Shown: piece by piece, positions 12,001 through 23,689 of the stretch
Layout of the letters: every line of letters begins with the position of its first letter
How positions within the stretch are numbered: the stretch's first letter is position 1
Assembly (NCBI GenBank): GCA_033297075.1
Contig: MU858235.1
Span: 1 to 64,000 of the forward strand
Length of the DNA: 64,000 nucleotides
DNA from: Rhypophila decipiens
Lineage: Eukaryota > Ascomycota > Sordariomycetes > Sordariales > Naviculisporaceae
Direction of reading: 5' to 3'
The notes under the pieces: model-generated
Told to the model about the DNA's origin: nothing
The model's database searches: none
Seen by the model: the letters and a program-made list of their open reading frames with translations, nothing else
Program-made: the position numbers and the translations under genes

Positions 12001-12656
12001 GGTCAGGGAGATTTCCCCATTGTTCAGGAGGCGGCACGCGGGCCTTCAAAGCGGCTGAGTGGTTGGCTGCCTTGAAGCCGGGGACACCGGTTCTGTTTCC
12101 AAACAAGACTGCCTCGTTGGACTTGAAGGATTCCCAGCTGCCGGAGGCTGGGTTTGGAGGCTGAGATATGGTGGTAGTTGTGGTGGTAGTTGTGGTGGTG
12201 GAGTTATGATAAGAGCGTGCAGAGGAGTGCTTCGATGCAAGCGAGCTACTGGGAACTATTTCTGCTCCCCCAGCCAAGGGGGCTGCGTAGTACGGCCCAA
12301 AAGCCTCGGGCTCGGAGTCTTTCGGGATCGACCGTCTATCTGTTGCTTTTGGAAACGTTCGTAGGCAGTACTCGAGACCCGCGATGAGAACGGAGATGCT
12401 ATGGTGAGGAGATGTTAGGTCATCTTGAACTGACAGGTCCAAGTTCAAGAGCTGGCGAGTTTTGGCATTGGGAATGTACGTACTAGATGGCGACAAGGAC
12501 CGAAAACCAGATGCTGAGAGGAATTGGCCGGCGGACGGGCTTTTTGGATGCTCCCAAGACCGGCCGAGATGCCGCGGAGACGGCGGTAAATGAAGGTTTA
12601 AGTGGTAGTGAGTTCTCCGACTCGAAGCTGGTAGAGTCTTTTGCTCTTGCCATCAT
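9056..12656 (-). CDS. Large polytopic membrane protein with Thr-rich repeats, DUF3433-like
   Basis: Two exons: 12656-12484, then an intron (GTACGT donor, CTAAC branch, CACCATAG acceptor), then 12398-9056; 1171 aa. The small first exon is essential: it supplies a charged Ser/Pro-rich N-terminus and, joined to exon 2, the first helix (WFSVLVAIYISVLIAGLEY). The middle carries a conserved lumenal-looking region with Cys (RYCSAICDG), then a 41-aa Thr-rich repeat array. About six to seven further hydrophobic helices follow, for example YLLASFLPVLLTLPLSILVQ and NLLIQIAFFLTITGFLILLL. Layout and the post-repeat block resemble DUF3433 proteins, whose function is unknown. An apparent ATG at 12496 lies inside the intron and is not the start. 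Confidence 0.72.
11080..11560 (-). repeat. In-frame 123-bp tandem repeat array inside the DUF3433-like gene
   Basis: Successive units are about 123, 123 and 120 bp apart; the GTTGCTGTAGG-type landmark falls near 11115, 11238, 11361 and 11481. Each encodes about 41 residues with a core like ITTVIVQTDEQGRPTATITA. The Thr-rich units are probably O-glycosylated, forming a stalk. Confidence 0.7.
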
Positions 12657-13924
12657 GGCAGTTTCAATGAACTAGCAAAAACAGATTAAAGCCAAACATA
12701 TCACTGCAACGGAAGACGGCTGTAGTTACTCACTTGGGTTTTGGTTACTTGTATATCATCGTAAATATAAAGTGCTCTTCAAAAAACTCCGTCTCATCGG
12801 AAGGCATGCTGCAGCCTAAGAATAGGGTATTAGGGTTATTATTATCATAGTATTCCGTGGATCATCACCCACCGTAGATACTGTGCCGTATGCAACCTGC
12901 TTCTCTTGCATTGCCGTTCGGCTTATTAACCAGTCCAGGACTCAGGCGACCCTCCAGCACTACATCGAAATGTAACCCAGCAGGATATCTTGAAAGTGCC
13001 GGACCACTATAATTGACACTCCACCACGCTACACAAACCATCTCCCTCTTCTTTCTGGTTCCCGAAACATCACAGGGCTGGTGGCACCTTGGAGCGGCGT
13101 AGTGCCTTACCGTTACCCACCTAACCTTGTGACACGGCTAATTATAACATTTACTTCGAGACTGTATGTTTCGGAGAGTGTACGTTCGGGTGATGTATGG
13201 TCGGTACTGTAACTGCAGAGCGGGCAAACTCGGCACCGGGCACCGAAGACAGCACGAGAGTCCGGTAAGGTAAGGAGAGGCATGAGCGCCAGAATCCAAT
13301 GATAAAACGGACACAATACACGCACTGATATTGAGCGCTCCTGATATTAAACATACCACTGCAGTCATTAGCTTGTGTAATTTCATAATCTTACACCCTC
13401 CATGCGCTGTAATCTATATCTATATTTCTCCATCTACGAGTAGCCATCTCAGTCCAGCCCGGGCTTGCCAAGAAGTTGAACTGCTCTCAGAGCCCGTTTG
13501 TTTTCTCTTACAGTAAGGTAAAAGAAGGGGCAGTACTTACTATATTCTACTGCAAATAGTACAGTAGTAGTACAGTATATAGAATATACTTAACACGAAG
13601 TTACTGTTTTGACGAGATTTTAAGTTTTTACTCGTATTGTTAAGAAAGACTTGTAGATTTTAAGCTTTATCCAATAAAAAGATCAGATTCTCAGGTAAAA
13701 TACCGGTAGATTTAAAGCCCAACAAGTCTCAGTTAACGCCGTTAATACACCACAGAAAGAAATATAGTTAAGCTAATGTACTAAGTCTGAGCGAAGCTGC
13801 CTATGCGTTAACAATTAAATACAGTTTTCGCCTACATCACTTACTGAACTGGGAAAACAAACAGGCTCTCAGTGTTTCCCTCGCTAATATATATCGTCGA
13901 CACTAAATGCCGTAGCGCTTCAGT
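12657..13924. other. Intergenic with AT-rich segment
   Basis: No coding signal. About 13540-13860 is markedly AT-rich, with a small inverted repeat (TATATTCTA and TAGAATATA) around 13543-13590. This could be a RIP-affected remnant, but no parent repeat is recognisable. Confidence 0.5.
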
Positions 13925-14683
13925 TCAGTTGGGGACATCGCATCCAAGCTGCATGTTGTAGTTGTGGATATTTGTTGCTGGAAATGTCATCCGTCGTTAG
14001 TTACTTGGGGACCGGGGGGCATGATACCAAGGAAGGATCTTGGCTTGTTAGAAATCGACTTACACAGATCGATGCTTGTCGAAATGGGGCGTCCATCCCT
14101 GGCATTGCAGGAAATTCGAAAGATGCCATTGTCCCAACGGCCGGTATCGCTTGCACACGATCGAGTATACCATCCACTAGAGAGTAGTACACTGTTGTTA
14201 AACTGTTGGTTGATGGATGCCTCGGAAAACAAGACGCAAAACTTACTTGCGCTTCCATCGAAGACCACCGTCAACGTTCTCCAAGCAGTGGCCGAGAAAG
14301 AGGTGGGACCAGTTCCATACAAAAGGATCAACCCCCTTGCAGAAGCAATACAGGTCATAGCCCCGCTCGATTGTGCAGTCGTCGCATGAGTTGCGGAAAG
14401 ACCGTATGGCAAGATTCTCCTCGGTCTCGTTCTTCGAGTCGAGGGTTGCGGCGGTGATGACGATGTCGATCTTGGTGCCGGTGAGGTTAGCCGGCCGCTC
14501 GGGAAGGATTTCTCCCAGCACGACGCTGGATTTTCCCGTAGGCGGCGGTGACACATGGCTGGTTGTTGGTACCGAGGCGGAGCCCAACTTGGAGGGCTCC
14601 TCGCTGGCGATGGGGCCTGCGACGGCTGATCCCAGGTTCACGGCGACAGCCAGGAAGGAGAGGAGAGTCTTGGAGGGATGCAT
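13925..14683 (-). CDS. Small secreted cysteine-rich protein, candidate effector
   Basis: Three exons: 14683-14247, 14176-14064 and 13977-13925, totalling 603 nt (200 aa). The start was chosen at the signal peptide (MHPSKTLLSFLAVAVNLGSA). A Ser/Pro-rich, possibly unstructured region follows. The mature C-terminal half has eight cysteines (CDDC, YCFC, GHC, RSC, ISC, LGC), an even number that fits four disulfides. All three exon junctions join in frame with good donors (GTAAGT twice). No known family was recognised. Size, secretion and cysteines fit effector-like or defence-like fungal proteins, but that is inference. An AT-rich stretch lies just downstream. Confidence 0.68.
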
Positions 14684-15143
14684 CTTGGCTGGGTAGGCAG
14701 GCGAACTGTGGACTTGTGAAGTTGAAGAAAGAAGTCTACGGGAAATGGGAAAGATAGAGTCCTTATATATATAGAAGAGCTGATACCGGTAGGTATGGTC
14801 CACGTACGTGGATATCGAAAGCTGTTACACAAAAGTCCCTAAAGTGCCTTGAGCCTCTCAGCACTTGCCTAAAGTATACAAAAGTTTCCATTCAGTTGTT
14901 ATGCACCAAGACGCTACCAATTGTCGTATACTACGTCTCTGGAAGCGATGAGGCTGACTTTGAACGCTGTTCGGTTGTTCTATCCAGATCTGGTATCGTC
15001 AGGGTCGCATTCATCGATCTCACTCGGTTTGCCAAGCGTGGCGATGAGAGCTCCCAATCCTTAAATCCGACGTCGCCCGTTGATTCCACATGGTTCCATC
15101 CCTTCAAACGACTTTAGGCAGAAAGACAATGAGTTGCAAAGTC
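14684..15143. other. Promoter of the secreted-protein gene and 3' flank of the P450
   Basis: Contains the TATA-like run at 14764-14773. No gene seen. Confidence 0.45.
14764..14773 (-). promoter_or_regulatory. TATA-like element
   Basis: A 10-base alternating TA run lies about 80-90 nt upstream of the ATG at 14683, a plausible core promoter position. Confidence 0.4.
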
Positions 15144-17010
15144 TCAATACGCATCCCTCAACTTGACAAAGCACTTTTTCGGCCTCCTGGTAATACCATC
15201 AATGGCCTCATACCCCGACTCCTCTTTGCCGCATTTATCCAGCACGAATCGCCAGATAATCAAGACGATCAGCGATCGAAACTCGACATAGGCCAGTCTC
15301 CGTCCATAGCAGCCGCGGATTCCCAGCCCGAATCCGAGATGCGGCCCTGCCATCGAGTCAAACACCTGGTTCCCATGCCCATCGTTCTTCAACCACCGTG
15401 ACGGCTTGAACTCCCCCATGTCATCTTCGTTCCACACATCGCTGCACCGTCCCTGCGCTTTGGCGGTACGACTGGATTCACTTCGGATACTCTCGTCGAT
15501 CGGGAAAGGAGGGATGTGGGTCCCGTGCATGTTGGCGCCTGTGAGGAATACAAGAGTCCCCTTGGGGATGTGACGTCCTAGGATGATGGTATCCTTGATG
15601 GCGGTCCGCGAGTTGACCGTCAGCGTGGGCGCGCAGCGGAGAAGTTCTTCGAGGGCGGCGTCGACGTAAGGAATGTTGGTGTCGTGGAGCTCTTCATTTG
15701 TGAGGAGTCTTCGTTCGGCGAGGGCTTCAGGAAAGGTTTCCTGTAACACTTGGCGGAGCTTTGTTTGCTCGTCTTGGTTATCGGCCAGAATTTTCAGAGA
15801 CCACATTACCGATGTGCTGGTTGTTTCATGACCGGCGAGGATGAAACCAAAAGTCTGTTCACACGACTATTAGTCAAAATCGCCCACGAGATTGACAAAA
15901 AGAAACAACTTGGGTACTCACCTCCTCGAGGATCATATGCGAAGCATAATCAGGCTTCCTGCCCTCCTTGGCAGCATACTTGCGCTCCCTCATGACAATA
16001 TGATCCACCGCCGATCGAATCCAAGACTCATCATCCTCGGCATGCTTTTCCATCTCCTTGACAGCCTTATCCAGCTGGCCAAGAATAAACCTCTTCTTCA
16101 ACTCCAACGACCTCCTCAACTTGGTCCGTCGCCAATACCTCCAAGCCAGCCGTCGAAAGAGCACCTTCCTAACCTGCTCCACCGAATCCCCCAATTCCAG
16201 AATCCATTTAGTCGTCTCATCCAGCTCCCCCTCAGGAATCTCAACCGGACCATCTTCCCTATCTTTAATCTTCACCCTGTCCTCCTCTCCCAAACTCTTC
16301 AAATACCGCAGTTTCCCACTAATCGGCCCCTCCCCAATCTCCGGATCCTCGCCAAACGAAAACATCATGACCCCATCCAACGCAGCAAGATGGACATCAT
16401 CCCTAGCCGAAAACTCCCTATGCCCGCCGACCAACCCCTTCTTGACCTCCCACAGCTCAACAAGATTAACCACAGTTTTATAAATCGCCGGCGAGGCCGT
16501 TCCCCTCAGAAAACTCGGCGTCATCAAGTCCTGCAGCAGCCGCCGTCTAGCCTTCCAATTAGCATCGGTCGGCAACATGATCTGATGATCCGGCACGATA
16601 CCCTCGAACAGACTCGCCAGACTCGTGCTCCTGTCGAATTCTTTGGGTGTCCTGCGCACGAGGATATCTTCCACCTCGCGCGCGTCGGAGAGCATGACGA
16701 CTGGCTTCCAGTAGGGAAAGATGATGAACATTTGGGAGATGGGCGAGTTGAATTCTTTGATTTGGTCTTGCATCCAGGCGGTGGTGTCGCCTCGCTCTTT
16801 GGCTGCTTTGAGGAGGGCGGGCATGTCGCCTAGGGGTGAGTTGAGGGCTTCGGGGTGGTAGGGGATTCCGGGGAGGGGTTTGGGCATGATGCGCCTGTAG
16901 ATTATGTAGAGGATTGTGGCTATGCTGAGGAGGACGGTTGCGATGTTGGCGCCTAGGCTGCCGGCGCTGAGGCCCGGGCCTTGGGCGAATATTCCTTCGA
17001 GAAAGGGCAT
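15144..17010 (-). CDS. Cytochrome P450 monooxygenase
   Basis: Two exons, 17010-15922 and 15854-15144, with a 67-nt phase-0 intron; 599 aa. An N-terminal anchor (NIATVLLSIATILYIIY) precedes the proline-rich PKPLPGIPYHP, as in microsomal P450s. The I-helix oxygen-binding motif is AGHETT (370-375). The K-helix ExxR is at 433-436 (ELLR). The heme loop FGLGIRGCYG places the Cys thiolate ligand at 545. All signature residues are intact, so it should be an active ER-bound monooxygenase using a CPR partner. Length is slightly above the usual 500-550, with an acidic/basic insert around 225-300. No synthase, transporter or regulator adjoins it. The substrate is unknown. Confidence 0.9.
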
Positions 17011-18679
17011 TTTGGAGCCTGGAGGTGGGGCTGATGTTTACTCGTTGAGGGGTTACATGTATCCCCGTATCGGGGTGGTGAATAGAGTTGTGGAAACGTT
17101 GAAATTGTTGTATTTGGACTTTATGGTTAAAATGCTGGGAGACCAAACAAGACCGAGAGACATCCAAGTCTGGCGGCCGGAAGGCGGGCAAGGAGGTATT
17201 TATTCATGCGATTCAGGAATTGTAAAGGACGATGAAGGTACATGGGTAGGACTGTTATCCCGGTTCGAATCTGCAGCCAATCCTCTCGGATTGGTGTCAC
17301 ATCATGGCCTGCATAATATGTGGGCAGTTGACACGCACTGTATACCAACTTGGCGGTGTATCTTGCCGCCTCTGGATGTTTTTATTGGGACTTTGTATCT
17401 TGTATTCCTGGTCCCCCCTGCAAATATGCACATGCAGATACGATTGCCTGTACGCGTGGAGTAATATGCACTTTGTGGAGCAAAGATGCGAGTAAGACGA
17501 GCAGAACCGACCGGAACGAGCACAACGACGAATATTTCCGACGCCGTACCGAACCTTTCAAGTCTCGAAGCTCTGCCCGTTGAGTGGGTATGGATCCTTC
17601 GCTACCGTACTTGAAGTCGGTGTAAGGCCGGATATAACAGCCGTTTCGACTCGGCACGGCCCCGGTTTATCCGTACGCCTATCATTTTCCGACAGTGTAG
17701 CATTTGGATCTCGGACATGGCGCGAAGGATTCCCCCGCTCTACTCGTATATGTATAAAAACAGGGAACGAAAAGTGCAAAGCTCGCACTCTTTCAAGGTT
17801 CAACAAACTCGTGTCCAGCTTGATTTCCCGGCTACCGGTCCGACTTGCCCCCGCCTGCTCGAAGCCTCGAACGGCATTCCAATGACTGACGGGTCCGAAT
17901 GCCGGCGGTGGAATGAATACAGAGCGGCCTCCGTTGACAAACTCGGAGTTCACACGCGGTCCCTTGATTCCACCGACGGCGGACTTGATATGCAGGGATC
18001 ACACCCTACTTGTACGCAGATTCGTACGTGCATATCATTGCTTACCGAAAATGGTAGCATAAGCAAGTCACAACCTGCCGGTGAGATCGTGAGATTTCCC
18101 AACGCCATACGATGGTGTGTTACACATAATATTTCCCATGCACCAGGAGTTCAGTCTTGTACGGCCCTGTCTGGCAGACCTTTGCGGTTCCGGGTGAATT
18201 CTGCTATCAACGAGGAGCTCCCGGGCCATCACTGACTCCGCTACCACCCAGCCAAACGATACTCGGGTTCATAATCATGCAACTTGAGCAACTGGTCGTA
18301 TCCCCTCTACTGTCAGGCTGGTTAGTTCTGTCCATATCCCCATATTAGATATATTTTTCTGTCCAACATTAAACGAGAAGGTCAATGTGCAAATATGACA
18401 AAGGTGCTTTAAGATGAAGAAAAAGTAAAGAAGGGGAATAGCGCTCATAATAACGGCAGATTTAAATGGGCTAATAAGAAAACAAGGGCAGGGGTAACAG
18501 AGCGACCATTGGTTAATCTTCAAATACCATGCTTCTTACGATCTCGCATTTGACCCACTCTAGCAGAGCACATATTCCATACCTTACCCCCGACCATCAA
18601 ATACCAGAAACCAGCCCTTGGTCACCCCTTGGTCAATGGATCGACCATCAAAGCACCTTCTATCCACATCCTTTCTCTC

Positions 18680-18872
18680 CACAAGCCAAGCAAGCCAGAC
18701 TTTGCAGTGAAAAAAGGTAGTAACGATTCAATGAACCGTGCAGTTCCCCAGTGGTAGTGTAAGACCGGGTACCGCAATGCACAAGCCCAGCAAGCCAGAC
18801 TGTGCAGTGAAAAAAGTAAAAGATGAACCGCGCAGTTTCCCAGTGGTAGTGTAAGACCAGGTACTGCAATGC
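18680..18872. repeat. 100-bp tandem duplication
   Basis: The unit starting CACAAGCC lies at 18680-18779 and again from 18780. The shared blocks AGCAAGCCAGACT, GCAGTGAAAAAA and CAGTGGTAGTGTAAGACC differ mainly by transitions and a small deletion. Confidence 0.7.
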
Positions 18873-19959
18873 GGGAGGCAGAAGCCAATTGAAGTTCCAG
18901 AAATTTAACCATACTCCCAACCCTCACCATCAGAAAGACCAGCATTTGTGCTGGCCAACTTCACCTGATGAAGGAAGGGCACCCCTGGTCCATGAGCCCG
19001 GGGACACTCTCCATGAGACCAGACCCGTGCAATCTCATGTGGCATCCCGCGTCACAACACCGACTTTGCAAAATGCCAAATCCAGCAAGACATCACTTGA
19101 GAGGACTGTCCAGGCCAGACTGCTGCATCTGCAAGGCCAGCTAGGAAACACAACCTCCAAAGCCGACCACTCCCTCATGTGGATCAGCCAGAGAAGTACT
19201 TTTCCTCGCCGCACGTACACGAGTAGTTGATGCTGCATGCAAGAACCCATGCAAGAACCCTACTACCTGGAACGACGGGTCTTTACGGGGGTAAGCACCA
19301 CGTAAACGATCCCATCCGTCTCTCGCCTAACACTCGGCTGCTGCGCCATCGCACGACGTCGTCAACAGGTCCGGGCCATGTGTGCCCATTGGACACAACC
19401 GAAGGTGAAAGGTGTCATGGAGAACAAGGTACGAATCGAGTTGTCGTTCCCGTGCGGCGGCCGCCATACACTATCTGAGCGCTATCTTCCCAACGGAAAA
19501 AGGTCAAGGCAATTGCCAACCTCTACCGCATCTGACTCGACTGAAGCAAAACCCGTGGGAATAGGGGCCAGTGCGAGATGGGAGTCCAGGGACCAACTCC
19601 TCAATACACCCCGTCGCAGGGAACTGCATCCAACTTCTCCACAAATCCTCTGGAAAGACTCCGGTGGATGCTGAGTGGGACAGGGGACAAGGTAGCTATG
19701 CCTGCGACAGAATGAACCGAGGTGTTCAGTGTGAATAATCGCTTCAGAGGGACATCATGGACCTGTGTGGAGGGGTGGGTCATGAGTGAGATCCGGGAGT
19801 CGTCGAAGTTGTTGATTCGTCATGTCGTGATCTGTGAGAAATGTTAAAGGCTTGTGCAAATGGGTTTGAGGAAGAGGCAGGACTGGGAAGAAGTGAACTC
19901 ACATTGATGCTGTTGCTGACTGTTGGCGATGACTGTCAATTGATTTCGATGTTGGTGAT

Positions 19960-19998
19960 TGATGCTGGTGACTGATGCTGGTGACTGATGCTGGTGAT
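19960..19998. repeat. 13-bp microsatellite-like triplet
   Basis: TGATGCTGGTGAC occurs three times in direct tandem (19960, 19973, 19986), the last with one change. Non-coding. Confidence 0.7.
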
Positions 19999-20579
19999 TT
20001 TCGACATTTACTGAGCTTGTTGGGTGTTGTGTCTTGCAAGAAGAAAAAATTCGAGGAGAGAGAAATGGAGGGGCGAAGGCTCATTAACGTTACACAGACT
20101 CGCCGGAAAACATGTTGATGATTGTCACTGGTGTCGTGACGATAGCACTCTGACGGAAATTTATACACGGTGCCACGGTTAGAGGATGACAGTAGAAGCT
20201 ATATTTTATACATTATTTGGTGACTTGCGACCTTGGGGCTAACTATAGTGGCTAAGTTACAGGTTGACAAGGTATCCTCTTGGTATCCTCACATGTGCTC
20301 TTTTGATTGGTCGCTTAATGCGAAGGACCCGAGGCCCTGGCTGGCGGTGCAAGTCCCAGCCGCCACACCAAGCCACGCTATGGCCTCGTATGCACAGAAA
20401 AGATCAAACATTGTTGCACACAGGACAACCACCAATAGATGTGATGGGACTCATGTACACTCGTCGGGAGGGTAGTAAGTATTAGTGAGCGTCTTGTGCA
20501 ACGTCTTCATAGCCTTCAACGCGTGAGACTCCCTGACATCGCTGAGTCTCCCCTTGCATGACTAACAGCGGTTCAACAG

Positions 20580-23084
20580 GTCCCCGGCACAAAACGACCA
20601 ACCAACGGAGCATCGCTCGCAGCCCTCAATCCGTGTCCCCTCAATGTCTGCTGTAACCACTGGGGCCAGTGCGGTACGACCAAAGAGTTCTGCGATATCA
20701 CTGACTCGGAAACGGGAGCCCCTGGGACCACCATGTGTGTCTCTAACTGCGGCACCGACATCATCATGAGCCCACCCGCCGCCAGCCAGATGCGTATTGC
20801 CTATTTCAGCGCATGGAATGCCAACAGACCCTGTCTCAACATGAACGTCGATCAGATCCCCACTGGATGGTATACGCACATACATTTCGCATTCGCTGAA
20901 CTTACGCCTGCCTTCGAGGTCGATATATCCCATGTACAAGACGAATGGGACCGCTTCATGGCAATGAAAGGCATCAAGAAGATCGTCTCGTTTGGTGGCT
21001 GGGACTTTAGCGTACTCCCGGGTACCTACAAGATTCTCCGCGACGCCATCAAAGCGGAGAACCGCGAGACATTCCGCAGAAACGTTGTCAACTTTGTCAA
21101 CCAGTACAACTTGGATGGCGTTGATCTAGACTGGGAGTACCCAGGGGCGCCAGATATGCCTATTATCCCGGCGGGCGACCCGGAAGAGGGTATGGACTAC
21201 TCCATCTGGCTTCGCAGCATCCGGGACTCGCTCCCTCCCAGCAAATCCGTATCGTTTGCCGCCCCGGCGTCGTTCTGGTACCTCAAGACTTTTCCTATCT
21301 CAACTATGGCCAGCTACATTGATTACGTGGTATACATGACCTATGATCTTCACGGTATGTTTTGACCCTTTGACCACACCATATCTTGCTTTTCCACGGG
21401 TGTGACTGACACGCCGCCAGGCCAGTGGGATGCTGGCAACCAGTGGTCCATAGACGGATGCAAGGCCGGGGACTGTCTACGTTCCCACGTCAACCTCACG
21501 GAGACAATGGGCGCCCTGAGCATGCTCACGAAGGCGGGTATGCCGTCCAACAAGGTCGTCGTCGGCGTTACTAGCTACGGTCGCTCGTTCCGCATGGCAC
21601 AGCTGGATTGTGACGGCCCCATGTGCAGGTTCACGGGCACTCGCGACGAGTCCCACGCAGAGCCCGGCAGGTGCACCGAAACGAGGGGCTACCAATACAT
21701 CTCCAACGCCGAGATCGACGAGATCATTCGCACCAACCCCACTGCCAGAACGTGGGAGAAAGACATGACCGACTACCTCGTCTACAACCAATACGACTGG
21801 GTAGGCTACATGTCGGGTAAGAACAAGAGGCTTCGAGAGCTCCTCTACGAGATCTTGCATATGCGCGGTAGCACCGACTGGGCCGTCGATCTGCAATCCA
21901 TGGACTATGGTTTCCTCTACGGCCAGGACTCTCTCAATCCTAACGAGTTGGAAGCCGTGGCAGAACTATCGCAGTCCTGCGACGACCGGTCCTTTGCGAC
22001 GCTGGAAGAGCTCGAAAAAGCAGGCCTGCCCGCCCACTGCGTTGATGGTTACGTACTCGAGGTCTTGGCCAGCACTCTGGAAGATGGGCTGAGCGCCTAT
22101 GATGCCATTCTGAGGACCGACTATGACGCAAAGTTTGGGTACTTTGCCACGGCTGTCAAGGAGACGTGTAAACAAATGTCGATGCAGTTTTATTACGACG
22201 ACGATACGGACAATGATAACTGGTACCTCTGCTCCCAAGTCGGCACCGGCAAGAAGCTGCCGTGTCCGCCAAAGGGAAAAGAGGGCAGCTCAGTCAGGAT
22301 GGCCGTCAAAGACGACGAGGAGTTTGCCAATCACCTCATGTCGGAGTTGGGCATCGCATTCAACGACACCGAGGCCGGCGTCATTCCACGTAACCTAGCG
22401 GGCTGCCTGCCCATTTATACTGGTAACCCTCTCAGCCCGACTGACTGTGTTCTTCCTTTCCCCGCATCATCCACGGTAGAAGGCTTGCGGGTGATCCGAG
22501 AGGGTCTCGTGATCCCCAATCCCAAGGATGCTGTGGGAGAGGCGCTCGGGAACCTGCGCCCGCTCCCCGCCTACCTCCGCCAGGTAGCCAAGTGGGAGCG
22601 ATTGAGAGTCCTCGGCAGCGACCTCAGGGCCTCGGATGTCATCGACACGTCCGGCCCGGGCATTTTCATGGTCCTGGAATCCGTGGACGCCATGAAAAAA
22701 GCCTACGACATTGGCAAAGATGCCGAGGAGGAGGAAAAGAAGCGTAAGCGGGAAAACATAATCATGTGGGTGTTGTCCGCCATCTTGTTCATCCTCCCGG
22801 GTGCGGGTCAGGCCTTGGCGTCGTTCACCCGTATTGCTATGATCGGCCGCATCGCCTCCATCGGGACCTACACTGATGGCGTCACCATGAGCGCCTATGA
22901 GATCGCCAAGGACACGGACAACTTGGTCTTGGGCATCTTCTTCCTCCTTGTCGATCTCATTTCCTGGTGTCGGGTCATTTACAAGGGGGACGTGGGGCGA
23001 CGGTGCCATCCTACGGAGCCAGGTGACGCCGGACCAGATCGAAAAAATGGGGCCGATTGTCAAGAACGGCCTGGCGAAGCTTGA
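20580..23084 (+). CDS. GH18 chitinase with hevein-type chitin-binding module, apparently truncated at the 5' end
   Basis: Exons 20580-21354 and 21421-23084 (phase-1 intron with GTATGT donor). A chitin-binding type-1 module (PCPLNVCCNHWGQCG, about 20606-20760) leads into a GH18 barrel. The catalytic DxxDxDxE is intact as DGVDLDWE. This is the layout of the large fungal chitinases related to yeast killer-toxin alpha subunits, normally a signal peptide, LysM modules, CBM18, GH18 and a long C-terminal region. Here no signal peptide or LysM is found: the frame just upstream has a stop at about 20562. The first in-frame ATG (20733) lies inside the chitin-binding module. Near 22966 the frame also appears to shift, and the family-like tail continues in another frame to 23112. 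Function is doubtful. Confidence 0.75.
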
Positions 23085-23689
23085 TCAGGCCAGACAAGTT
23101 TGTCGCCGTTGATGGAGCGGGAAGGTCTGTTTCCAACACGGTTGGTTCTGGAAGTTGAAGCGGATAATAATTACGTGGTACAAGTCGTGGTAACTTTAGT
23201 CGATCATTTGTATATACGAGAAAATAGTTACCTTTTGGAATATCATGATATGTTGCCACTGCGTTCTCTTGTTTATGTTGGTCAAACGTTCGGCCCGACC
23301 CTTTGCCCTTACTATTGCCTACTTTATTACCCCCTGACAGACCCGTTCCAACAAGCACCAACAGCCCATCCCAATATCACGTTGCAAATTAGCATGGAGT
23401 ACCGCCACCTTTTGATTACGTTCTTGTGGTTCTGTACAATGGCGCAGACAAAGAGGAGATCAACCTGGACTGTGCTAAACATCAACCTGGACTGTAACGT
23501 TACCCCAAATTGCACCTTTGAGACTTGGACTTTTTGTGCAGCTACCCACCCCAGCAGTCGATTTTACATGGAAATTGATTTGGGACATGGCATAGATCTG
23601 GACCCTCGTTGTCGTCACTTGAATGCATCAACACTTGATTACGTTTATCAACTATCTAGTAATCAATTATCTCGACTCCCAAAACACAC
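23085..23689. other. Intergenic with orphan promoter-like repeat
   Basis: No gene. Contains 23335-23421, a diverged copy of the sequence upstream of the membrane-protein gene at 27766. Confidence 0.5.
23335..23421 (+). repeat. Dispersed repeat, copy A
   Basis: About 87 bp matching 27552-27637. Shared blocks are CGTTCCAACAAG, CACCAACAGCCC/GAACCAACAGCCC, TTGCAAATT and CCGCCACCTTTTGATTACGT. Several differences are C/T transitions. Confidence 0.7.

Larger units (their letters stand above)
17011..20579. other. Gene-poor 3.5-kb interval
   Basis: Several short frames on both strands lack domains, signal peptides or usable splice sites. Contains the 100-bp tandem duplication at 18680 and the 13-bp triplet at 19960. 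Upstream of 20580 I could not find a convincing signal-peptide exon for the chitinase. Confidence 0.5.

Noticed and set aside
12487..12496. ATG at 12496 as start of the large DUF3433-like gene
   Set aside because: It lies inside a perfect intron (GTACGT...CTAAC...CACCATAG). Splicing joins an upstream exon whose protein completes the first membrane helix.
12822..12840. TTAGGG near 12827 as telomeric repeat
   Set aside because: Single occurrence, not tandem.
15892..16833. 313-codon plus-strand open frame
   Set aside because: Antisense to the P450 coding exon; composition is that of a complementary-strand shadow, with no domain.
7013..17010. Secondary-metabolite cluster (tyrosinase plus P450)
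   Set aside because: No polyketide synthase, NRPS, terpene synthase, transporter or regulator between them; the genes are 7 kb apart with unrelated genes between.
17580..18235. Overlapping 100-170-codon plus-strand frames
   Set aside because: No signal peptide, domain, intron pattern or codon bias; the region looks non-coding.
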